Assembly: GCF_002814235.1 (NCBI RefSeq)
Contig: NZ_PHSU01000005.1
Coordinates: 124,001-188,000 of the forward strand
Reading direction: 5' to 3'
Origin: Pseudomonas sp. QS1027
GTDB taxonomy: Bacteria; Pseudomonadota; Gammaproteobacteria; Pseudomonadales; Pseudomonadaceae
Length of the DNA stretch: 64,000 nt
The notes below the pieces were generated by a model. The model was not told where the DNA came from, did no database searches, and saw only the letters and a program-made list of their open reading frames with translations. Both the position numbers and the translations under genes were made by a program. This document shows positions 10,562 through 17,486 of this stretch, piece after piece (position 1 is the stretch's first letter; every line of letters begins with the position of its first letter).

Positions 10562-11446
10562 CTAGGGTTTGCGATAGGAATTGACGATCGCCGAGAAATC
10601 CAGACCACCTTCCCCGCGCAAACTCATCGCCTGATAAAGCTGCTGCGCCACCGCCCCCATCACCACCGGCTGATGCGCCTGGCGCGCCGCTTCCGTTGCC
10701 AACCCCAGGTCCTTCAACATCAGCTCGGCCCCGAAACCACCGGTATAGCCCCGCGACGCCGGCGCCGTATCGACGATCCCCGGCCAGGGGTTATAGGTCT
10801 CCGAACTCCAGCAACGTCCGGTGGAACTGTTGATCACCCCGGCCAGCACCTGGGTGTCGATCCCCAGCGCCGCGCCGAGGGCCATGGCTTCACTGACCCC
10901 GACCATGGAAATGCCCAGCAGCAGGTTGTTGCAGATCTTGGCGATCTGCCCGGTGCCCACTTCACCGCAGTGGACGATATTGCGACCCATCTGCGCCAGC
11001 ACCGGTTGCAGGGTGACGAACAACTCCTGGGAAGCGCCGACCATGAAAGTCAGGGTCCCGGCCGCGGCACCGCCAGTCCCACCGGACACCGGCGCATCGC
11101 CCATCGCCACACCCTGCCTGGCCGCTGCCGCGGCGACATCCTTGGCGGTCTGTGGATCGATGGTGCTGCAATCCACCGCAGGGACGCCCCGACCGATACC
11201 GGCCAGCACACCGTCCTCACCCAACCAGACGCTACGCACATGGGCCGCCGCCGGCAGCATGGTGATCACCAGCTCACTGCCCTGGGCCGCGACTTTCGGC
11301 GATGCGCTGATGGTCCCGCCGAGGGCCGCCAGCTCTTCCAGCACGGTCTTGTTCAGGTCGAACAGGTTCAGGCTGTGCCCGGCCTTGATCAGGTTGCGCG
11401 CCATTGGCGCGCCCATATTGCCCAGGCCGATAAATGCAATCTTCAT
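10562..11446 (-). CDS. mmsB: 3-hydroxyisobutyrate dehydrogenase
   Basis: A 294-aa NAD-dependent dehydrogenase that oxidises 3-hydroxyisobutyrate to methylmalonate semialdehyde in valine breakdown. It begins with the Rossmann motif FIGLGNMGAPMARNL, carries the substrate-site signature DAPVSGGTGGAAAGTL near residue 120, and has a catalytic-Lys region (GQIAKICNNLLLG). It lies 14 bp after mmsA on the same strand, so mmsA-mmsB form an operon that makes propionyl-CoA from valine intermediates. Confidence 0.93.
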   Translation of the reverse strand: MKIAFIGLGNMGAPMARNLIKAGHSLNLFDLNKTVLEELAALGGTISASPKVAAQGSELVITMLPAAAHVRSVWLGEDGVLAGIGRGVPAVDCSTIDPQTAKDVAAAAARQGVAMGDAPVSGGTGGAAAGTLTFMVGASQELFVTLQPVLAQMGRNIVHCGEVGTGQIAKICNNLLLGISMVGVSEAMALGAALGIDTQVLAGVINSSTGRCWSSETYNPWPGIVDTAPASRGYTGGFGAELMLKDLGLATEAARQAHQPVVMGAVAQQLYQAMSLRGEGGLDFSAIVNSYRKP

Positions 11447-11460
11447 GGCAGATTCCTCAC

Positions 11461-12984
11461 TCAGCGCAGATTGATGGTGGTGTTCACACCATGGTTCACA
11501 CTGTCGTCGTCGAACCAGCGACTGGTGACCGTCTTGGTCTGAGTGTAGAACTGCACCACCTGCTTGCCGTACGGACCGAGGTCACCGAGCTTGGAACCAC
11601 GCGAACCGGTGAAGCTGAAGAACGGTACTGGCACCGGAATCGGGATATTGATGCCGACCTGGCCGACGTCGATTTCGCTCTGGAACTTGCGCGCCGAGGC
11701 GCCGCTCTGGGTAAACAGGCCGGTGCCGTTGCCGAACGGGTTGGCGTTGACCAGGGCAATCGCTTCATCGAGGGTGTCGACTTCCAGCACCACCAGCACC
11801 GGGCCGAAGATTTCCTGGGTGTAGATCTGCATATCGGTGGTCACCCCGGAGAACAGGGTCGGACCGACGAAGTTGCCCTGTTCGAAGCCCGGCACCTTAA
11901 TGTCGCGACCGTCCAGCTCCAGCTTGGCGCCTTCCTTGATACCGCTTTCGATCAGGCTCAACACACGCTCTTTCGCGCGCTTGGAAATCAGCGGACCGAC
12001 ATCGGTGCCCGCCTCGCTGCCGGCATTGACCTTGAGTTTCAGCGCCAGGGCCTTGAGGTCCGGCAGCCATTGTTTCGCCGCGCCCACCAGCACCACCACC
12101 GAGGTGGCCATGCAACGCTGGCCGGCCGCGCCGAAACCGGCACCGACCAGGGCATTGAGGGTCTGTTCACGATTGGCATCGGGCAGTACAACGGCGTGGT
12201 TCTTCGCGCCCATCATCGACTGCACACGCTTGCCATGGCGGCCGGCGAGGTCGTAGACATGGGTACCGACGGCAGTCGAACCGACGAAGGAAACAGCCTT
12301 GATGTCCTTGTGGGTGCACAGCGCATCCACCACCTCCTTGCCACCGTGCACCACGTTGAGCACGCCTGGTGGAACGCCGGCTTCCAGCGCCAGCTCCACC
12401 AGCAGCAGGGTCGACAGCGGGTCCTGCTCGGACGGCTTGAGGACGAAGGTGTTGCCGCAGGCAATTGCCATCGGGAACATCCACAGCGGAATCATTGCCG
12501 GGAAGTTGAACGGGGTGATCCCGGCGCAAACACCGATGGGCTGGCGCAGGGTGTAGGTGTCGACACCGCCGGCGACGTTCTCGGCGAACTCACCCATCTG
12601 CAGGGTGCCGATGGAGCAGGCGTGTTCCACCACTTCCAGGCCGCGGAAGATATCGCCTTCGGCGTCGGCGATGGTCTTGCCCTGTTCGGCGCTGAGGACC
12701 ACGGCGATGCGCTTGGAGTGTTCGCGGATCAGCGCTTGCAGCTTGAGCATGATGCGCATGCGCGCGCCGATGGGGGTCAGCTTCCAGGTCTGGAAGGCAC
12801 GGTGCGCGGCGTCGATGGCGGCATTGACTTCATCGGCGGTGGCGAACGGGACTTTGGCCAGGACTTCCTGGGTGGCCGGGTTGACGATGTCGTGCCATTC
12901 GTGGGTTTTGGATTCGACCCATTCGCCGTTGATCAGCAGCTTGGCGGTCTTGAGGGTGGCGTCGGGCTTGAGAGAAACGTTCAT
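11461..12984 (-). CDS. mmsA: Methylmalonate-semialdehyde dehydrogenase (CoA-acylating)
   Basis: A 507-aa aldehyde dehydrogenase converting methylmalonate semialdehyde to propionyl-CoA and malonate semialdehyde to acetyl-CoA. ALDH features are clear: [27 protein letters not shown] and the catalytic Cys in [26 protein letters not shown] near the end is typical of MmsA. The ATG at 12984 is preceded by AGGAGA at good spacing; the 20 extra in-frame codons upstream are not used. It is divergent from a LysR gene, with a palindromic operator in between (13073-13099). Confidence 0.95.
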   Translation of the reverse strand: MNVSLKPDATLKTAKLLINGEWVESKTHEWHDIVNPATQEVLAKVPFATADEVNAAIDAAHRAFQTWKLTPIGARMRIMLKLQALIREHSKRIAVVLSAEQGKTIADAEGDIFRGLEVVEHACSIGTLQMGEFAENVAGGVDTYTLRQPIGVCAGITPFNFPAMIPLWMFPMAIACGNTFVLKPSEQDPLSTLLLVELALEAGVPPGVLNVVHGGKEVVDALCTHKDIKAVSFVGSTAVGTHVYDLAGRHGKRVQSMMGAKNHAVVLPDANREQTLNALVGAGFGAAGQRCMATSVVVLVGAAKQWLPDLKALALKLKVNAGSEAGTDVGPLISKRAKERVLSLIESGIKEGAKLELDGRDIKVPGFEQGNFVGPTLFSGVTTDMQIYTQEIFGPVLVVLEVDTLDEAIALVNANPFGNGTGLFTQSGASARKFQSEIDVGQVGINIPIPVPVPFFSFTGSRGSKLGDLGPYGKQVVQFYTQTKTVTSRWFDDDSVNHGVNTTINLR

Positions 12985-13072
12985 TGAAGTCTCCTGAATT
13001 ATTGTGGGGCCGAATCCGAGGCGGGCGAGGCAGCGCCCGAGCATGGTGACTGGACTGTTTTTGGAGTATAGA

Positions 13073-13099
13073 TGTGCGTTCTTCTAATAAGAATGCACA
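13073..13099. promoter_or_regulatory. Inverted-repeat operator between mmsA and its LysR regulator
   Basis: TGTGC-G-TTCTT-CTAAT-AAGAA-T-GCACA: a two-part inverted repeat, perfect apart from one position per arm, ending 16 bases before the LysR ATG. LysR proteins recognise interrupted dyads of this size, so this is the likely binding site controlling both mmsAB and the regulator. Confidence 0.65.
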
Positions 13100-13115
13100 T
13101 AAAAACCGGACCAAC

Positions 13116-14063
13116 ATGCAAAAAAACATCACGTCTTTGGGTTCATTGAACTGGGACGACCTGAAGTTTTTCCTCGAGGTCGCCCGTACCCGCAAGGCCA
13201 GCAGCGCGGCCAAGCGCCTGGCGGTGGACTACACCACGGTGTCGCGCCGCATCAGCTCATTGGAGGGTGCGCTAGGCACCTTGCTCTTCGAAAAGTCCCG
13301 GACCAACGGCTTTGTGCTGACTGCCGAAGGCCAGCGTTTGCTGGGGTATGCAGAGTCTATCGAGAGCACCTTGCACATGGCTTGCGAGCAGGTCTCGGGG
13401 TCCGGTGTGGCGCTGTCGGGGCATGTGCGCATGGGCTGCACGGAAGGGTTCGGCAGCTTTTTCATCACCCCGCAGTTGAGCCATTTCGTCGACGCGTATC
13501 CGGCGATTTCCGTCGATATCCTGCCGTTACCGCACTTCATCAGTTTGTCCAAGCGCGAGGCGGATATCGTCATTGCGCTGGAGCGGCCGGAGCATGGGCC
13601 GTATGTGTGCTGCAAGCTGTGTGACTACCGGCTACAGCTCTATGCGACCCAAGAGTATCTGGACCAGCACCCGCCGATCCGGCGTGCCAGTGATTTGGGG
13701 CGGCATCGGTTTGTCAGTTATGTCGATGACCTGGCGTTCAGCAATGAGCTGCTGTACCTGGCCAATGCCCTGCCGAATGCCACGGCCAATTTGCGCAGCA
13801 CCAGCGTGATTGCCCAGTTCGTCGCGGCACAGCAAGGCCGGGCGTTGGCGATCCTGCCATGTTTCCTCGCGGCCCAGGACCCGAGGTTGCTGCCGGTGCT
13901 GGCGGATGAGGTGAATATCACCCGGCAGTTCTGGATGTACTGCCGGGAGGATCTGCGCAAGTTGAAGCGTATTACCTTGTTGTGGGATTACATTCGGGAT
14001 GTGACGGAGCGCAATCAGGCGCTGTTGATGGGGGAAACGCGGAGCATGGTTTTCCACGGTTGA
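13116..14063 (+). CDS. LysR-family regulator of mmsAB (inferred)
   Basis: A 315-aa LysR regulator with the N-terminal HTH (LKFFLEVARTRKASSAAKRLAVDYTTVSRRISSLE) and an effector domain that ends in the LWDYIRD region. I prefer the ATG at 13116 to the upstream GTG at 13074, because the latter would lie inside the palindromic operator. Its target is inferred from divergence with mmsAB. The P. aeruginosa mms operon is known to be controlled by an AraC-type MmsR, so this locus uses a different regulator class, as also reported for gene order in P. putida-like species. Confidence 0.85.
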   Translation: MQKNITSLGSLNWDDLKFFLEVARTRKASSAAKRLAVDYTTVSRRISSLEGALGTLLFEKSRTNGFVLTAEGQRLLGYAESIESTLHMACEQVSGSGVALSGHVRMGCTEGFGSFFITPQLSHFVDAYPAISVDILPLPHFISLSKREADIVIALERPEHGPYVCCKLCDYRLQLYATQEYLDQHPPIRRASDLGRHRFVSYVDDLAFSNELLYLANALPNATANLRSTSVIAQFVAAQQGRALAILPCFLAAQDPRLLPVLADEVNITRQFWMYCREDLRKLKRITLLWDYIRDVTERNQALLMGETRSMVFHG

Positions 14064-14080
14064 GACCGGGTGCGATCCCT

Positions 14081-14154
14081 TGTAGGAGCAGGGCTTGCCC
14101 GCGAAGGGGCCCGTGAGAACGCTAAAAGCTTCGCGGGCAAGCCACGCTCCTACA
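14081..14154. repeat. REP palindrome (GTAGGAGC type)
   Basis: Arms TGTAGGAGC and GCTCCTACA around GGGCTTGCCCGCGAAG and CTTCGCGGGCAAGCC. Almost identical to the unit at 15700, as part of the duplicated segment. Confidence 0.85.
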
Positions 14155-14190
14155 GGTTGTGTGGTGTTTTCAGATCCACGTTTTTTTGGA

Positions 14191-14475
14191 TCAAGCCTGC
14201 AAGGCGCTTGGCTGACGATCCGTGAAACGCCCCTGCATCGCATCCAACGCATCGCAGCCATCCTGCAACAACAGATAGGCCGCTGAGGCAAAGTGCTGGA
14301 GATCGCGGTCGCAGGTATTGCCGATGCTCATGCAGGTCAGGCTGTGGCTCAGGTCGCGAGCCGCCTTGAGGCGCTGTATGGCAAATTCGTAGAGGTTGCG
14401 CACCGGGACATCGAGCTTGAGGTAGAGCACCGGGGCGTCAGTGAGGTTGCTTTGTAGCGGGCGGAAATTGGTCAT
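14191..14475 (-). CDS. DUF6124-like small protein, copy A
   Basis: A 94-aa protein of a small, largely Pseudomonas-restricted family (I associate it with DUF6124 from DLSHSLTCMSIGNTCDRDLQHFASAAYLLLQDGCDALDAM; function unknown). It is probably helical, with no signal peptide or membrane helix. It differs from the copy at 15810 by one residue (R/C near the end, MQGRF versus MQGCF). The ATG follows ACGGAG by seven bases, and that Shine-Dalgarno overlaps a 10-base segment exactly complementary to the C4-like RNA encoded upstream (14563-14572), so translation is probably repressed by it. Confidence 0.75.
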   Translation of the reverse strand: MTNFRPLQSNLTDAPVLYLKLDVPVRNLYEFAIQRLKAARDLSHSLTCMSIGNTCDRDLQHFASAAYLLLQDGCDALDAMQGRFTDRQPSALQA

Positions 14476-14533
14476 GGTGTCACTCCGTAATAGTCATAGA
14501 GTCACCAACATCTGCGGCTAAACAAACGAGGGT

Positions 14534-14611
14534 GGCAGCTGTACGCGGGTTAGCCGACCGGGGACTATTACGAAACCCGGCACACCCGTAGGTGTCCCAC
14601 GCACAGCCGCC
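14534..14611 (-). ncRNA. C4-antisense-like RNA, copy A
   Basis: Read on the minus strand, GGCGGCTGT pairs with ACAGCTGCC to close the structure (with one G-U). An inner hairpin ACACC-TAC-GGGTGT follows, then GGGTT...AACCC encloses a long loop. The loop holds an antisense segment (14563-14576) and a second short element (14550-14557). The antisense segment is exactly complementary to the ribosome-binding region of the downstream gene (10 bases, 14486-14495) and to an upstream leader site (9 bases, 14663-14671). TTAGCCG at 14550 also pairs with CGGCTAA at 14515 and at 14682. This two-target arrangement is that of phage P1/P7 C4 antisense RNA (Rfam C4 family); the assignment is mine by structure. 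Confidence 0.6.
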
Positions 14612-14717
14612 ATGGCAAAAAACCAGGCAGCAAAAAGCGCCGACATCATAGGGCGCTTCTGCGTTTCGTAACAGTTTCGATCGGCTAAGACCGGTCACCG
14701 ATTCGTCGATGACCACC

Positions 14718-14729
14718 GAACTATAGTTC
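14718..14729 (-). promoter_or_regulatory. Candidate -10 / palindrome upstream of C4-like RNA A
   Basis: GAACTATAGTTC is a perfect 12-base palindrome containing TATAGT on the minus strand, suitably placed to transcribe the leader, RNA and gene. No good -35 hexamer is seen 17 bases upstream. Copy B keeps it with one change. Confidence 0.4.
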
Positions 14730-14859
14730 AGCGCCCCGCCGAATAGCTGCCGCTTTTACACCCTGAAATACGTGCCAGTACCGCTGCCAGCGATGGCATT
14801 TTCATTCCCTGCGCCATGTTCATGCAGGCTAGGCTATGGCTCAGATCCAAGCTACGCTT
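14728..14859 (-). pseudogene. C-terminal remnant of a DUF6124-like gene
   Basis: The open minus-strand frame reads DLSHSLACMNMAQGMKM followed by PSLAAVLARISGCKS and a stop. Its first part closely matches DLSHSLTCMSIGN of the intact neighbours, but a stop codon lies just before it and no start or N-terminal half is present. The last part (KMPSLAAVLARISGCKS) is also retained at the far end of copy B (about 16380-16440). It therefore looks like the tail of an older third family member. Confidence 0.5.
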
Positions 14860-14940
14860 TCAGCACAGGAGAAGACCTCAGCCTGAAGACGCTGCGGCTG
14901 ATAATGCGGGCGCTTAGCGCAACACTTACCGCTTGCTTTA

Positions 14941-15189
14941 TCACCCCTGATGAGCCTGCATGTACTGGCGCAACAACTGATTGATGCGTGTCTGGTAGCC
15001 GGTACCTTGACCCTTGAACCACTCCAGCACATCAGCGTCCAGACGGATGGTTACCGCCCGTTTCACCGGCACACGCAATTCGGCACGGCGGAAGAAGTCT
15101 TCACCCAGCTCGGGGATTTCGCTGGTGTCGATGTCCTGATCGTTGAGCTTGGCCAGGTGTTCCCAGTCAGTTTTCGATGCTTTCGGCAT
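14941..15189 (-). CDS. brnA: BrnA antitoxin
   Basis: An 82-aa BrnA-family antitoxin (about the usual 80-90 aa). The N-terminal half binds toxin; the C-terminal VKRAVTIRLDADVLEWFKGQGTGYQTRINQLLRQYM is the ribbon-helix-helix DNA-binding part typical of BrnA. The start ATG lies inside the end of brnT (23-bp overlap), so translation is coupled with toxin first, the reverse of most TA operons but normal for brnTA. BrnT-BrnA complexes repress their own promoter; an inverted repeat upstream of brnT is the likely operator. Confidence 0.9.
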   Translation of the reverse strand: MPKASKTDWEHLAKLNDQDIDTSEIPELGEDFFRRAELRVPVKRAVTIRLDADVLEWFKGQGTGYQTRINQLLRQYMQAHQG

Positions 15190-15445
15190 AGTGTTTGGCC
15201 TCCTGTTTGGTAGCTTTTCGGGCAGAGATGATGCGGATCACATCGCCTCGCTGCTCGGTATAGACGACCACGCCAAGCAATATCTTGATCCAGCCAATGC
15301 TGACCCAGCGCTCCTCACCGTAATCCGTTCGGTCATCGCGCAAGGCCAGCATTGGATGCTGGAAAATATCCGGCACGTCATTGAAGTCAATGCCGTGCTT
15401 ACGGATGTTGGCCTGGTTTTTGGCTTCGTCCCATTCAAAACGCAT
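15167..15445 (-). CDS. brnT: BrnT toxin (RelE-like RNase)
   Basis: A 92-aa BrnT-family toxin, a RelE-fold ribonuclease that stops translation when BrnA is lost. The start MRFEWDEAKNQANIRKHGIDF is the family signature; RWVSIGWIKILLGVVVYTE and RIISARKATKQEAKHY supply the beta core and the basic catalytic C-terminus. I chose the ATG at 15445; the 30 in-frame codons upstream are not family-like and cross the operator. The pair sits between the two duplicated DUF6124/C4-like segments. Confidence 0.9.
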   Translation of the reverse strand: MRFEWDEAKNQANIRKHGIDFNDVPDIFQHPMLALRDDRTDYGEERWVSIGWIKILLGVVVYTEQRGDVIRIISARKATKQEAKHYAESIEN

Positions 15446-15454
15446 GGGACATCC

Positions 15455-15476
15455 TGTATTTACTTTTGTACATACA
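15455..15476 (-). promoter_or_regulatory. brnTA operator (inverted repeat)
   Basis: TGTATTTAC-TTTT-GTACATACA: 9-base arms with one mismatch, just upstream of the brnT start and overlapping the likely promoter (TATAGT on the minus strand lies next to it). BrnA autorepression is established in Brucella, and this is the expected site. Confidence 0.6.
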
Positions 15477-15566
15477 CTATAGCCCGCTTGATAATGTGTG
15501 TGTAGCCCTTGGCAGCTCAGTGGCGCAGGAGCCACTGCAACGGGATTTATTTACATCCGCCGATAG

Positions 15567-15698
15567 CTACTGAACATCAAAAAATAAATGCGCGGTGTTT
15601 CCGCGAAGCCGCTCGATGGCGGCCCGCAAACGCTCACGAATGTCGTCACTCCCAGCGATACCGGCCACCAGGCGCTCGGCGAGACTGGACGCGATCCC
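15567..15698 (-). pseudogene. Possible C-terminal gene remnant next to REP
   Basis: The minus-strand frame SSLAERLVAGIAGSDDIRER continues into LRAAIERLRGNTAHLFFDVQ and a stop; it has protein-like, helix-forming composition but runs straight into the REP at 15700 without a start. I do not recognise the family. It may be the end of a gene truncated when the duplicated segment arose. Confidence 0.25.
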
Positions 15699-15699
15699 T

Positions 15700-15774
15700 T
15701 GTAGGAGCAGGGCTTGCCCGCGAAGGGGCCCGTGAGAACGCTATAAAGCTTCGCGGGCAAGCCACGCTCCTACA
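15700..15774. repeat. REP palindrome (GTAGGAGC type)
   Basis: Arms TGTAGGAGC and GCTCCTACA; nearly identical to the unit at 14081, differing by one base in the loop. Confidence 0.85.
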
Positions 15775-15809
15775 GGTTGTATGGTGTTTTCAGATCCGCG
15801 TTTTTCGGA

Positions 15810-16094
15810 TCAAGCCTGCAAGGCGCTTGGCTGACGATCCGTGAAGCAACCCTGCATTGCATCCAATGCATCGCAGCCATCCTGTAACAACAGATAGGCC
15901 GCTGAGGCGAAGTGTTGGAGATCGCGGTCGCAGGTATTGCCGATGCTCATGCAGGTCAGGCTGTGGCTCAGGTCGCGAGCTGCCTTGAGGCGCTGTATGG
16001 CAAATTCATAGAGGTTGCGCACCGGGACATCGAGCTTGAGGTAGAGCACCGGGGCGTCAGTGAGGTTGCTTTGTAGCGGGCGGAAATTGGTCAT
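15810..16094 (-). CDS. DUF6124-like small protein, copy B
   Basis: A 94-aa protein identical to copy A (14191) except MQGCF instead of MQGRF. Despite the near-identical coding sequence, the 50 bases before the ATG are quite different from copy A. The Shine-Dalgarno is weak (TTTGGA) and lies inside an 11-base segment (16104-16114) exactly complementary to the C4-like RNA encoded upstream (16188-16198). Regulation by an antisense RNA of its own specificity is the natural reading; function unknown. Confidence 0.75.
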   Translation of the reverse strand: MTNFRPLQSNLTDAPVLYLKLDVPVRNLYEFAIQRLKAARDLSHSLTCMSIGNTCDRDLQHFASAAYLLLQDGCDALDAMQGCFTDRQPSALQA

Positions 16095-16158
16095 GATTCA
16101 AATCCAAAGTATGTAGGCTGAATAGCGACCACCCCTTTGCGGCTAAACAAGTGAGGGT

Positions 16159-16239
16159 GGCAGCTGCACGCGGGTTAGCCGACCGGGACATACTTTGGGA
16201 GAACCCGGCACACCCGAAGATGTCCCGCGCACAGCCGCC
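16159..16239 (-). ncRNA. C4-antisense-like RNA, copy B
   Basis: Same fold as copy A: closing stem GGCGGCTGT/GCAGCTGCC, hairpin ACATC-TTC-GGGTGT, then GGGTT...AACCC around the recognition loop. The loop antisense segment CCAAAGTATGT (minus strand, 16188-16198) is exactly complementary to the ribosome-binding region at 16104-16114 and imperfectly to a leader site at 16297-16308. TTAGCCG at 16175 pairs with CGGCTAA at 16140 and at 16317. The stems are conserved with copy A while the recognition sequence is completely different, which supports a functional RNA. Confidence 0.6.
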
Positions 16240-16477
16240 ATAGCAAAACGCAAAGCGACAAAAAGCGCCCGCATTGTACTGGAGGCGCTTGTGCATCCAA
16301 TAGCATGTATTTCGATCGGCTAAGACCGGTCACCGATTCGTCGATGACCACCGAACTATAGTCCGGTGAATCGCCGAATAGCTGCCGCTTTTACACCCTG
16401 AAATACGTGCCAGTACCGCTGCCAGCGATGGCATTTTCACCCTCTGCGACAAGGCGTTCAGCTTTGAACGCCTCGCT

Positions 16478-17368
16478 TCAGACACCCGCCAACCTCAACC
16501 GCCGAGCATGCTCGACAAACAACCGGATCGGCTCCGCGCCCTTGCCCACCAGCCCAAACGACTGGTTGACGATATCGAGGTGATCCAGCGGATAGTCATC
16601 ACCGATCACCGTCCCCAGGTGCGAGCTGTTGCGGCCGACCATGCCATCGCACTGCCCGGCCTCACGCACAAAGGTTTTGGCGAACAGCCGGCAACTGCGA
16701 TTGGTGCCGTCGAACAGATTACGCCCGCGATCCGTGATCCCGGGTTGCAAGATGCCGGACCAGGAGTAGTAACGCACCCCATTCACCAGTTCATCGCCCT
16801 GCCCGCCCCAGCTCTGCGGCAACCCTTGCGGGTATTGCTGATTGAACAGCGCAACCCCTTCGCTGGTCAGCGACTGGTGTGACGCCGGAAGGTCCATCGG
16901 CAGCCTCAGCCCGTAATGGCCCGTGTCCAGCCAACCCATCACCCGCGCCACCATACAAAGCGCCAGACTGAGCAGACGAGCCGGCAGCCCCTCACGGGGA
17001 TAGTGCTTGTCAAAATAGTCGGCCAGCTCCGAGCCATGATTGGGGCCGGCGACCGAGGTCACCGAGGCCACCCACTCCGGCCGCTTCGCCGCTGCATAAC
17101 GGGCGGTCAACGCGCCCTGGCTATGGCCGATCAGATTGACCTTGTCGGCCCCGGTGTCGCGGCGGATCTGCTCGATCCGCGCCAGCAATTGTTCACCGCG
17201 CACCTCGCTGGAATGCAGCGGCGAGACCGCTACCGGAAACACCTGCGCGCCACCGCGACGCAACGCCGGAACTATCCCGTACCAGTAGGGGAAAAACACC
17301 AGGCGGACAAAACCGAGCATGCCCGGCACCAGCACCAGCGGATAACGTGTGGCAAGTTCTTGCGGCAT
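16478..17368 (-). CDS. Triacylglycerol lipase-like alpha/beta hydrolase
   Basis: A 296-aa esterase/lipase of the Pseudomonas lipase type. YPLVLVPGMLGF near the N-terminus forms the oxyanion-hole region. The nucleophile elbow is GHSQG (Ser near residue 83 from the chosen start), followed by VASVTSVAGPNHGSELADY. The acid is probably in QCDGMVGRNSSHLG and the catalytic His in DDYPLDHLDIVNQ. There is no signal peptide, unlike the secreted family I lipases, so it may be cytoplasmic or use type I export, though no RTX repeats are seen. An upstream TTG (17392) is possible, but the ATG at 17368 starts where family homology starts. Confidence 0.78.
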   Translation of the reverse strand: MPQELATRYPLVLVPGMLGFVRLVFFPYWYGIVPALRRGGAQVFPVAVSPLHSSEVRGEQLLARIEQIRRDTGADKVNLIGHSQGALTARYAAAKRPEWVASVTSVAGPNHGSELADYFDKHYPREGLPARLLSLALCMVARVMGWLDTGHYGLRLPMDLPASHQSLTSEGVALFNQQYPQGLPQSWGGQGDELVNGVRYYSWSGILQPGITDRGRNLFDGTNRSCRLFAKTFVREAGQCDGMVGRNSSHLGTVIGDDYPLDHLDIVNQSFGLVGKGAEPIRLFVEHARRLRLAGV

Positions 17369-17486
17369 TCCGTGAGCGTCCCTGAAGGTCAAAAGCCAAA
17401 GCCCGGCACTGCAAAGATCAAAGCATCGGCATTGAAGATGACAAATGCATTGTGGCGAGCCGGCCCAGTGCTACCAGGCCGCTCTT

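Larger units (their letters stand above)
14071..14804. repeat. Duplicated segment, copy A (REP + DUF6124 gene + C4-like RNA)
   Basis: This segment recurs at 15690-16440 in the same order and orientation: REP palindrome, 94-codon gene, structured leader, promoter-like region and a short C-terminal gene remnant ending at GCCAGCGATGGCATTTTCA. Identity is very high in the gene and RNA stems but breaks down in the RNA recognition segments and the ribosome-binding region. The brnTA genes lie between the two copies. Confidence 0.85.
15690..16440. repeat. Duplicated segment, copy B (REP + DUF6124 gene + C4-like RNA)
   Basis: Second copy of the segment at 14071-14804, same orientation, about 1.6 kb away. 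The match begins at GCGATCCCTTGTAGGAGC and ends at GCGATGGCATTTTCA. Confidence 0.85.

Noticed and set aside
14480..14716. 78-codon minus-strand frame covering the C4-like RNA A
   Set aside because: The stems and loop pairing explain the conservation better; copy B has a different, shorter frame there, so a protein is unlikely. Similar overlapping frames are often mis-annotated in C4 regions.
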